Both the position numbers and the translations under genes were made by a program. The notes beneath the pieces were generated by a model. That model was not told where the DNA came from. It saw nothing but the letters and a program-made list of their open reading frames with translations, and did no database searches. From Pachypanchax playfairii (taxonomy: Eukaryota; Chordata; Actinopteri; Cyprinodontiformes; Aplocheilidae), in contig SSNP01000029.1 of assembly GCA_006937955.1 (NCBI GenBank), positions 4,396,336 to 4,460,335 of the forward strand: 64,000 bases of DNA, written 5' to 3'. Positions 1 to 11,000 of the stretch are shown here, piece after piece (position 1 is the first letter of the stretch; every line of letters starts with the position of its first letter).

Positions 1-1637
1 GCTTTTTTATTTACCTAAAGATAAAATAATATTCTGTCATTAGACGCAGTCATGTGTCATATCTGTTATTCACCAGTGAACATTTAATGCTTTAGCTTCC
101 TCAGACTAACTGAATCAGAGCTCCCTGAATGTTCCATCGATTGTGTGAAAACTGCAACATTGACGATCAATAGCTGTTCAGCTATTTATTTTAGCATTTT
201 CGAGAGAAAACAATGTGAGCATGTATACGCTTATGCAGCTTGGACACCAGCTGTTCCACAGCTCACACTGTGCACACAGTCAAGGATTCTTGTGCAGTTC
301 ACATTGTTTTATAGATTGGAGCCAAGTACCCTATTTTTCAAATGAAGCTGTTGTGGTGTTTGGAGAGATACCGCTGCTGTTTTTTGCAATGTGCAGCAAA
401 AAATGCCACACATACAGAAGGAACAGCGGATTAAAGGCACCGAACCTGCCTTTACAGGCCAAGTCAAGTCCTCTTCCTGCTGAAGAAGACAGAGAACTTT
501 TACTGCAAATCAAGCTGTAACCCTCACAGCATTAAATCCAAGTGTAACAATATTCACTTTACATCTACATTTTAGAGACTCAAACAGTAATCTAATTTTG
601 TTTCCACAGCCCACTCGCTTCTTTTGAATTCCTCAATCAACTTTTCATAAAGCCTGATTTGAAACGCTTGAAAGACAGACAGCATGTGTTGAGAGCTTCC
701 AGGATGTAATGCACACATTAACACAGCCGCGGCTTAAAGCTCTCAACTCACACTAATCCGTCAGTTCTGAAACTTTAAGACTTTCTTAGACTTTTGCAGA
801 GCAGAATGTTTAACGGTCAGGGTGGAGCTGATGAAGTGCAAAGGCTTTGGCTCGGTCAGTGGAGATAACAGTCTGTTTCTGACTTTACCTTTCATGATGG
901 ACACTGTGACATTTAAAATTCCATTTTTGACAATTAACTTTTCTGCACAGAAAAAAAAAAGCGTAGCTACACTCTTGAACTGTAGTCAGTGTGAAAGAAA
1001 TATTATCTGATCTGTGGGGCTCTAGCATCATGTGGAATCATACCTGATTCAATATAAGTTGTCAGGTCATCAGTATGTCTTTTACAATGAGTAAATACCA
1101 AAAAACAACAACAAACAAAAAAGTTAGGGATTTTAAAAGGAGCGACTGAGTGGCAGTGCAGTAGAGTTGTAGTAAAAAGTCATGTGACAGTAAGAGCTCA
1201 CTCTGAGAAATCATTTCCAATTCAGTCTTTGTGAAGCAGCTAATCTACTGTTATTATCATTTAAAAAAAACATGAGTATTTCTGTTCGAACGGGGTGGCT
1301 TTAATAGAAAGAAAATTGCAGCAGAGTGCATTTATTTCTACTTTAATAGGAACTCCTGACTCATTAAAATCTTCAGCAGGCCAGTTTTGGAGACAATGGA
1401 GCTTTTTTCAATCTAATGCTTGTTTCATCTTCGAAACCAAGAGAGGAATGGGACTGAACTGACAAAGGCAGTTTATTATTTCAGACCTCATTCATGAAAA
1501 TATGCCAGAATTGGTTTCTGTAAGTCCCTCACTGCAACCAAATCCCTCAAATGAGTTGATTTTCATGAGTCTGACGAGGACATCTAGTGGATTTAAGATG
1601 AAGTACACTTTAAGTTTTTCTTATGCTCTTCCATCAG
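1..1637 (+). other. intronic DNA of dlgap2 (5' edge of window)
   Basis: This stretch lies upstream of the penultimate coding exon of dlgap2 and ends at the acceptor AG at 1636-1637. It is AT-rich, and its short open frames show no family signature on either strand. I read it as intron; nothing else could be supported. Confidence 0.6.
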
Positions 1638-2083
1638 GACCCCAGTGCCATGCCGCGACCCACCTCTCAGGACCTGGCTGGTTTCTGGGACCTGCTGCAG
1701 CTCTCCATTGAAGACGTCAGCCTGAAGTTTGACCAACTGCAGCACATCAAGAACAACAACTGGAAGCCCATTGAAAGCCCTGAGAAGAAGGTGAGGGGCC
1801 TTTTAAGCTTAATCATTTTTAACCTACCATTTTTTTTAATCAGAAAAACCTTGATGATTGTTTTCTCCTCATACAGCCACCAGCTTCCATACCAAAGAAG
1901 ACAGTTCGACAGAAGAGTGCAATGACGAGGGAGAAATCCCTCGACCTTCCTGACAGGCACCGACAGGAGGCTCGTCGACGGCTCATGGCAGCTAAACGTG
2001 CTGCCTCCTTCCGGCAGAACTCAGCTTCAGAGCGAGCGGACAGCATTGAGATCTATATTCCAGAGGCTCAGACTAGACTTTGA
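1638..2083 (+). CDS. dlgap2: DLG-associated protein 2 (SAPAP2/GKAP family), last two coding exons
   Basis: Exons 1638-1790 and 1877-2083 join in phase 0 and give the last 119 residues; the rest of the gene lies outside the window. The first exon encodes the end of the GKAP homology domain (FWDLLQLSIEDVSLKFDQL). The second is rich in basic residues (RQEARRRLMAAKRAASFRQN) and ends in EAQTRL, the C-terminal ligand for PDZ domains of Shank-type scaffolds. Family members link the PSD-95 guanylate-kinase domain to Shank at excitatory synapses. The C-terminal sequence alone fits DLGAP1 or DLGAP2 about equally. I chose dlgap2 because cln8, arhgef10 and kbtbd11 follow on the same strand, as beside human DLGAP2. 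Which teleost duplicate (a or b) it is cannot be told. Confidence 0.85.
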
Positions 2084-5000
2084 GAAAACGTAGGATCAGG
2101 GACTTGTAGATCTCCCTGCTCCTGCGTTCCAACAACTTTTAAAACTAGCCTTTTTTCTAGACTTCTCCTCTCTCTACTCCTCCTTTCACATTTCTTGTCT
2201 GAACGCCATCCTCAGTGCCCATCGTGCACATCATTGGACTGTAGGATGCGCCAAGGCTCTTCTCACATCACCAAAAATGTATGTCTGACATGAATTGGTT
2301 GAATTTTTTTGTCTTGTTTTGCTGGTGATGATTGATCTTCAAGCTCTCTCTCTCTCTCTCTCATGTCCCAGATGAGTACATCTGTAGTTTTTCAGCATTT
2401 ACAAAGTGCCATTTTAAAAGTGCAGCTTTGACAACCTACCAGCAACCACACCTTTGAGCTAAAAATTAAGTACTATATTTATTTCAAGCTGTTTAAAAAT
2501 TGATAATGTTAATAACCCTTCTCAGTCTTTTAAGATGACTTTTGTTCCTGCAATCTTTTATTAGGTTAATCACAAGCTAAATATGATCATATGTGACACG
2601 TCTGTTCAAAAAAAAGTGCCAATGCTTGAAATACCTCAACTATGTGCTCTTATAGGCACAAGTTACTCGTTCAAGGTTCTTCAGGCAGTCTTTAAATAAG
2701 CTCTTGATTGGTTGGTGTTTAAAAATTGCATTTTTCCAGTTCATCTAAAGTTCTTCATGATGAAGAAATAACATCCGTCAGCTCATAAACATGCTCCTCT
2801 AACAGAACTTTCCTGTAAATCTCACGTTGCCAACTTTCATTTACTTGAAGCTGAGAACATGCAAGTCTTGTGCCAATATTTCCACCACATTAATTAAGTA
2901 GAGAAAAAAAAAAAAGATACTATGACGTTTTGTGTAAATTCTTAGATTAAAATATGTAGACAAACGCACTTATGCACTTAATACAATTCTCACTATTTCC
3001 AAGGGAAATGTACAGACCCAAGTTCACAATAGTACTGTTCTATTTTTTCATTGTGAGTAGAAAGATTGTGCTTTTTTTTTTTCCCCATTTAGCTGCTTTG
3101 ACAAATCTAAAGCTGCTGCCCATGTGCGGTGGCTTAATCATGCACTTAAATTTGCACTTGCTGTGTTTTCGTCTTTTCCCCGGCCCTTTCAAGTGGTGTC
3201 CTCAAACCACAGTTAATGAGGAGTGATAGGAATAATCATCAACATGTAAACAAAATATGATGATAGTCGTTTCTTTAATCAAAGGAATATTTTATGGTTT
3301 TTAAATTTCTTGAACATTTCTGAGCTGGTGAAAAAGTGTCCCAGAGCAAAATATTAACTGGAAAAAAGAACTAAATTGAAACTAGGTCAAAAACTTTGGA
3401 GGGGCACAAGAGCGTCTAAGGCTCAAATAGCTTAAAAACAGAAGCATTTTTCTGAAAGCATATATAAAACAATGTTCTCTCCTCTGTGATGAGGAAATCT
3501 GAGGTTCTGATCTAGTAGAGTTTGTTTTTTTTCTTGTCCTATTAAATTAAGAATCAATTCAAATCCATACAGAAACAATTTTTATTCAACGATGCAACAA
3601 GTGGTCTCTTGCAGAATGACATTGTTCTGATGTATAAAGGGTCAGAAAATAGTTGAAAACACCATCAATCACATGTTATGGTCTTTACAGGGTTTGAGGG
3701 TCTGTGTCAACATGTTCTTTTAATGTTATCATCCATTTATGAATCTTTGGGGGGGACTGATGAACTGTGAACTGTGGCTCAGTTTCAATCATTTTCCTAC
3801 AACAGAGCTTCTGTCCATTTTGTTGTCAAATGACTTGTTCAAGCCACTTGGTAATCAGCCAAATATAATGGTGCTGCTTCTTGTTTAATCAGTTTTAGAA
3901 AAAAAAAATTCAACTCAATGCATTGTCAACTGATTGGTGTGTTAGTTAAAGTGTTAAATCAAAAAAGGCTAAATTTGGGAAGGAGTACTACTTGTGTTGG
4001 AGTGCCTGATTTCATTACAGGAAGAAAAGAGGGAGAATAATGCTTAAATCCCTTCACTGCAGTTTATTCTTCTAGTTCAGCCTGACACACAGCGAATTTG
4101 AGGTCAGTTAAAGAAAAGATAAAACATTATCACCCTGACATGTATTCTCTCTCTTGCGCACACAAACATGGAGACATACTCATTTTAAAATGTCAGCTAA
4201 AAGGTACTGTTAGTCCAAAAAGTCCCCGAAGTCTGCTTTTAGTGTACACACGTGTATAATTCTGCTGTTTTTCATTATAGCGGTGGGAACCTTTAACATT
4301 CTGAAAGCAAATTTCTGCAGATTCTCACTGTGTTTGATGCCAGACTGTTGGCAAAGTGTAGTCATTCTCCTGCTGTTGCCAGAGTGGCAGGCGGCAAGAC
4401 GGAGGGAAACAGACTCGACCTGACATGCTGTCTTAGACGAGGCAAGAGCACACGTTGAGCCTCGAACTGCTGGTGCTGTACACTGTTTATAGCTGCAAGG
4501 CTCTGTGCTGGGTAAAATTCAGTATGCCTTCGTTTAAGCAAAGCAGCTTATGTAAGATTTTGAGTCCTTGGTGAGATCAAGCAAATACCCTCCAAGGCCC
4601 TTCAGAGCTTGTGTTGATAAATGTGCTGCTGAATAGTGGCCTGTTCTGTAAAAATTTAAGCATCAGCACTACACGTATCGGCCTCTGTCAGTTTCTCCCA
4701 GGCTGCTTTCATTGAATGCCGTCGCTTGAGTGGCAGCGAAGTATCTTCATTATGCAAAGTGTGCAGAGCTGGGACGAAATGTTGCATATCCATGACCTGG
4801 GTTCTGTTCAAAGCACATCTCCTGCTTCTCCATGTAGCACTAATTGCGATGAGACCATTTATCTAGTCAGTCCATGAACGAATTGCTCTAAGTAGCAAAG
4901 TTAGATCAGCGCCAGGGAATAGAAAATGTTTAGACGTGTGCAACAGAAACACAAGCAACTTGGCAAATAAAGTTCAAACTAAACCCCTTAAAATGAACAG

Positions 5001-6144
5001 AAACTCTGTTGTAGTGTGTTCGAATTATTATCCATCCATGAAAAGTATTTCTTTTCCCTCCTTCACTCACATACCAGGAGCTACAAGGCCACTTCTTGCA
5101 AAGAGATCCTGGATTCCCTTGAAGCTACATTTCAAGGGTTTTCTGTGGCTGATGTCGAGCATCCAAACAAACATGGAGCATCTCTTTGTTAAAAATGCAA
5201 CAGCAGTGATTTTTTTTTAAGTTGACCTGCAAAATAAATTAAAAAGGACAGAAAATGTATTAACTACAAGTGCCATCACCTTAACGTATCCAACATACTG
5301 TAAAATCATTACTCCACACAGCAACTAATGAGTTTCATGCAACCAGAAATCTTCTGTATTCCTCATTTTAGAAATTTTCCACTTGTATTTCAGAATTCTG
5401 CAGCCTCATCTCTCATGTGACCTTCAGTGTTTTAACCTTAGAATCTATGATGTGAAATATTTCAAAGGAATTTTTCATAATCGCACCTTTGGAAGAGCAT
5501 CACTGAGACTAATACAACATTTCCTTTAACTTGGAATGTGAGACAATTATAATTACTTGGAAAAATTTAAAAAAAGTAGATGTTTAGCTAAAACTATTTT
5601 CATCTCTTGTATATCATATCTATAGTGAGGATGAATATAATGCCAAATATTCATTATTTGTAAAGAAATATATATAGAGATATATAAATATATATATATA
5701 ATATATGCCTCACTGAAACACAATAATTTTCTGCTTATGCTTCAGTTATATTCAAATTTTAATTTGATTTAGTTATTTTATAAGCAGATATGCTAGCATG
5801 CGAAACACAAGTCCTGAATGTAGGTTTATTTATTTATTTTCAGATCATAATTACAAAACTGTTCCATGTACATTTTGTATTTTAAGTTGACAACATGTGC
5901 ATTTCTGAGTGCGAGTGAATTCTGTGCAATTGATTGCATTATTGAGCTTTGTTTTGTATGATTTGAATTGAAAATATGCATTTCCCTTCCTTTTTTCAAC
6001 TTGAGTGACTTGAAGGTTTTTGCCTCTTTGAGTGAAGTCATTGCTTAGGCCATTTATTGTAAATAATTCTGCTATTAAATTTTTCTAGAAAAAGTTTGGA
6101 AAACTTTGTCTGTGTTGTGCCTGATTATTTAAAAAGGTCAAAGC
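2084..6144 (+). other. probable long 3' UTR of dlgap2 and flanking DNA
   Basis: No coding sequence was recognised over 4 kb on either strand. DLGAP genes usually have 3' UTRs of several kilobases. An ATTAAA hexamer at 6074-6079 is one candidate poly(A) signal, but nothing fixes the transcript end. A CT run lies at about 2344-2362 and an AT-rich microsatellite at about 5668-5706. The hAT element starts at the right border. Confidence 0.4.
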
Positions 6145-7596
6145 CAGAGGCGGAGCGGGTCTCAGTACAAAGGGGGAGGAGCATTCTAGGTGGGCCCTTA
6201 AGGGAGGGATTTTACCATTTAATCAACACCTCATCCTATCAAACAACACTAATGCTCACTTTTATTGAGCTAAGCAAAACTACATGCCTCAAAAAGCAAA
6301 GTAAAGCCAGAAACCAGTCCACAAACTTATTCTGAAGAACAAAAACACACAAATGCAGCCTGACAGGTGTCAATCTCCAAACGTCTGCTGTCCGTGGTGC
6401 TGAAAGCTTACACAAATAGTCACCGGCTAAATCTGTACCATCTTTCATAACGGCTTAAATATAAAATGAACACATTTGGTTTAACATTACACAATCTATT
6501 TAAATAGATATAGACACAGCGGTTTATCATAACATTTTCTGGAAAATAGACTCGGCGGTCTGTTATAGTTCACAGCAACACAAAGCACATTCAAAGAGGC
6601 AGTTGGTCAAGACCACCACATTCTGATAAAAAGAATATGTTTTTAAGGTTTCACTGAGTCACCAGTGGCTCTCTGCGCTGGCTGCCGCAGTTTAGTTAAC
6701 TCCACCATAATCCTCTCCACAAAAAAAATCATCCAGGTAACGTGGAAAACAAGGTAACGTTCAGAACTATGTACAAGCTGTGGTCCTCTTTTAAAGTTTT
6801 GTCCTCCTGTCCTTCATGGTGGCAAACTTGCCGACCACTTTCTCCTTATCAATGTTTATGTCCGGCTCAGTCTGGCCTCATCCATGCATGTACGCAAACT
6901 GTTTTTTATGAGCTTCATGCGGCTGAAACTTCGTTCAGCACTGGCGCTACTGATGGGGATCGTTTTGTAAATTTTATGGCGAATGGTCAGAGGGGGGTTT
7001 GCTCTATCCATGTCATTGGCAATGAGAAAAGGCAGAACTGCATCGGTTGTCAGCTTTAATTCCAATTCAGAATATAATGTGCGAAATGAGTGGAATTCCT
7101 GCACAATTTCCTCTGGCTCGGAGACGTCTTCTGCGTAGAAGCGTGCAAGCTGCAGCATTTTCATTTCAGCATCGGGTTGCTCAAAGTGCTTCGGGTTAAG
7201 TGCTGTGAACAGTTTGGCCATTTCTTTAAAGTCTGAAAATCTATTTTCAAACTGTCCCACAAAGATGTCAAGAATGTAGAAATACACCTCCGTTTTGAAG
7301 CGAAGTCTACCGTCTTGGATGGCGCAATCTTCTGTTTTTTCATCAAATTGTCTCTTTCTCTTGCGCACTCTCTCCTCACAAAGCCAATCAGAGCTGGTTC
7401 ACAGCTCCGATGCATTCATGGACAGTTGTAATGTAAGGATTAACCTATTGGAGCCCACAATCATAGACGTACACCGTCACGCACACACTGCCTATTTTAT
7501 TCTAATAAATTTACGATTAAACATGAACACATCATGCAAAACGGGGCCCTATGACCTTGTGGGCCCTGGGGCGACCGCTCCCTTGCCCCCACTCTG
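6145..7596. mobile_element. decayed hAT-superfamily DNA transposon
   Basis: The ends are inverted: the left end reads CAGAGGCGGAGCGGG, and the right end read on the minus strand starts CAGAGTGGGGGCAAGGG. Short CAG-starting inverted ends are typical of hAT elements. Inside, on the minus strand, is the C-terminal part of a hAT transposase. At about 1.45 kb it is much shorter than a full autonomous element, so internal sequence has been lost. I could not find a matching 8-bp target duplication (left flank GTCAAAGC, right flank GCTACGCT), so the borders may be off by a few bases or the flanks have decayed. Confidence 0.65.
6856..7368 (-). pseudogene. hAT transposase fragment with dimerisation domain
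   Basis: The 170-codon open frame reads as the C-terminal third of a hAT transposase of the ZMYM6 / THAP12 (P52rIPK)-like group found widely in fish. The hATC dimerisation signature is clear near the end (SSASAERSFSRMKLIKNSLR). The DNA-binding zinc finger and most of the RNase H-like core are absent. Just past the stop, in another frame, lies a stretch that looks like the normal tail (KEKVVGKFATMKDRR), so there is a frameshift near 6855. The sequence is a relic and not a functional transposase. Confidence 0.7.
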
Positions 7597-8007
7597 GCTA
7601 CGCTACAGATTACAGTAATATATGTGGTCTAAATGTATTCTACAATGTGTTAGGACTCTCGTATTCCTCTAAAATGTAGAACAGTGTCGAGTGTCTGTCT
7701 TCCTAGAAATGCTCGGATAAAATAAAAAATTAAATAGGTTACTCTGTGAAGTAATTAGGACACATTATTATTCAATAATTACCAAAAATCGCCAGGAGAA
7801 ATGTGAACGTCGTTCAAACTGACTTACGGCGCTGTTTGAAACTCCATGAACCACGTGACCGCGAGCTCAAAGCGTGTCTCTGGTTATGCTTAAATTCTAC
7901 GTCTCAGCGCATGCGCGACTGTTATATGACGTCACAAAGCTACCACATAAAAGATAGACTCCCAACAGTTTAAAGTTCATTTCCAGTAAGGAACAGTTCG
8001 TTTAAAG
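7597..8007 (+). promoter_or_regulatory. promoter of the Ser/Asp-rich repeat gene
   Basis: Between the hAT element and the ATG at 8008 are four recognisable elements in promoter order. They are a CACGTG E-box (7852-7857), the palindromic NRF1-type site GCGCATGCGC (7907-7916), the full cAMP-response element TGACGTCA (7927-7934) and the TATA-like CATAAAAG (7946-7953). That spacing predicts transcription starting near 7975-7980 and a 5' UTR of about 30 bases. No ATG lies between the predicted start site and 8008. The motifs are seen directly; activity is inferred. Confidence 0.6.
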
Positions 8008-11000
8008 ATGGCTACAGCTTCAACAAAGACACAAAAGAATTCTCTGCAAGAACCCCAGCATAAAACCAAGAAAGGAAACATGTTTAATAAGGTTTCTGGA
8101 AAACCGAATACAAAGGATTACGTAAACAAGGAGGCAATAACTCAAAACAACTTGTCAAGAAGAGAGACAGAAAATGTGGAAAAAGATGAATCTCTTGACA
8201 AAAAATGCGTAAATGAATGCAGTCTGGACCTCGCTGCACCAAAGAGATATGCCAGGTTTCCGCCAGGATTCTGCCCGCCAGATATCACCGAGATTGATTT
8301 AAGCCAGATACCACTTACCTATGAAGAAATGATGGAAGAAATTAAAGACTTTCTGAAAAGGCCACCAGAGCCGAGAACACAAGAAGAAATAGAGTCTGAA
8401 AAAAACTACGTAGATAGACAATTCAGGCTTATTAACGAAAAAATGGCAAAAGAGAGCTCCATGAAGAAAAAGAATAAATCCATTAAGCCAGCTGAAACAC
8501 AGTCAGATAGATGGAGTCATAAAACCAAGAAAGGAAACATGTTTAGTAACATGTTTAGTAAGGTTTTTGGAAAAAGTAATAAAAAGGATTGTGTAAAAAA
8601 GGTAGCAATAACTAAAAACAACTTGCCAAGAAGAGAGACAAAAAATGTGAAAAAAGATAAATCTATTCACAAAAAATGCTTAAATGAACAAAATCTGGAC
8701 TTCAGTGCACCAAAGAAAAATGTCAGGTTTCAGCCAGATATCAGCGATAACGTCTGGTTTGAAGAAAGTGAAAGTGAAAGTGAAAGTTTCGAATCTCAGA
8801 AAAACCCGAAGAGGAGGAGGCAGGAGAATAAATCCACTCAGCCAACTGAAATTGATGATGCTTTTAATGCACTCTTTAATCTGAAAAAGCTGAATAAGAA
8901 TGCAAACATTCATGCATATACTTTAAAAAAAGTCAGAGATCAACCATCCACTTCAGATCCAGCTACTGAGATGGAACCTCCTGAAATTAATTTAACAGGA
9001 ATTCCTGCTGCGTCTCAAACGACACCAATTAAATCCATTCTGCCTCTGGAAGATAATAGGAATGAAACACAACCAGATGGGGAACTGGATTCTTTGAGTG
9101 ACCACTCAGATCAACCAAATTCTGAGTCTGATTCCTTGTCTGACAGCTCAGAGGAACCATCCGCTTTTGACGAGAGATATATGAAAATTTCTAATAGAGT
9201 AAATACTGCAAAGGATGTTTTGGATGAAGATTCAGATTCTAAGCCAAGAAAGAAAATGGCTCAAATCAAAACTACTTTTCCTAAGAAGAAGAAATCCATT
9301 CTGCCTCTGGAAGATAATTTAGATGAAACACAGTCAAACCTTGAATTGGATGCTAGGAGTGACAGCTCAGATGAATCATCCACTTCTAATGAGAAATCTA
9401 GTAAACTTTATGATGGAGGAAATCCTGCAGAGTTTGCAACTAAACCGATGAAACCCAAACTGCAGCTGGACTATAATCCAAATGGAACACAGCCAGAGAG
9501 TGAATTGGATTCTTGGAGTGACAGATCAGATCAATCCAATCAACAGAACATTTCTGATGTTGATTTTGATTCTGAGACTGAACTTCCTGAAATCTTTTCA
9601 GCAGATTCTCCTGTTGTGCCGCAAAAGACACAGAATGAGGCCATTCAACCGTTAGAAGACGATCTAAATGGAACACAGCCAGAGAGNAACCAAGAAAGGA
9701 GACATGTTTAGTAAGGTTTTGGGAAAACCGAATAAAAAGGATTACGTAAACAAGGAGGCAATAACTCAAAACAACTTGTCAAGAAGAGAGACAGAAAATG
9801 TGGAAAAAGATGAATCTCTTGACAAAAAATGCGTAAATGAATGCAGTCTGGACCTCGCTGCACCAAAGAGATATGCCAGGTTTCCGCCAGGATTCTGCCC
9901 ACCAGATATCACCGAGATTGATTTAAGCCAGATACCACTTACCTATGAAGAAATGATGGAAGAAATTAAAGACTTTCTGAAAAGGCCACCAGAGCCGAGA
10001 ACACAAGAAGAAATAGAGTCTGAAAAAAACTACGTAGATAGACAATTCAGGCTTATTAACGAAAAAATGGCAAAAGAGAGCTCCATGAAGAAAAAGAATA
10101 AATCCATTAAGCCAGCTGAAACACAGTCAGATAGATGGAGTCATAAAACCAAGAAAGGAAACATGTTTAGTAACATGTTTAGTAACATGTTTAGTAAGGT
10201 TTTTGGAAAAAGTAATAAAAAGGATTGTGTAAAAAAGGTAGCAATAACTAAAAACAACTTGCCAAGAAGAGAGACAAAAAATGTGAAAAAAGATAAATCT
10301 ATTCACAAAAAATGCTTAAATGTACAAAATCTGGACTTCAGTGCACCAAAGAAAAATGTCAGGTTTCAGCCAGATATCAGCGATAACGTCTGGTTTGAAG
10401 AAAGTGAAAGTGAAAGTGAAAGTTTCCAATCTCAGAAATACCCGAAGAGGAGGAGGCAGGAGAATAAATCCACTCAGCCAACTGAAATTGATGATGCTTT
10501 TAATGCACTCTTTAATCTGAAAAAGCTGAATAAGAATGCAAACATTCATGGATATACTTTTAAAAAAGTCAGAGATCAACCATCCACTTCAGATCCAGCT
10601 ACTGAGATGGAACCTCCTGAAATTAATTTAACAGGAATTCCTGCTGCGTCTCAAACGACACCAATTAAATCCATTCTGCCTCTGGAAGATAATAAGAATG
10701 AAACACAACCAGATGGGGAACTGGATTCTTTGAGTGACCACTCAGATCAACCAAATTCTGAGTCTGATTCCTTGTCTGACAGCTCAGAGGAACCATCCGC
10801 TTTTGACGAGAGATATATGAAAATTTCTAATAGAGTAAATACTGCAAAGGATGTTTTGGATGAAGATTCAGATTCTAAGCCAAGAAAGAAAATGGCTCAA
10901 ATCAAAACTACTTTTCCTAAGAAGAAGAAATCCATTCTGCCTCTGGAAGATAATTTAGATGAAACACAGTCAAACCTTGAATTGGATGCTAGGAGTGACA

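Noticed and set aside
1667..2046. Minus-strand frames of 97 and 68 codons over the dlgap2 exons
   Set aside because: Antisense of conserved coding sequence; no independent support.
7295..7618. Plus-strand 107-codon frame at the right end of the hAT element
   Set aside because: Antisense to the transposase relic and running into its terminus.
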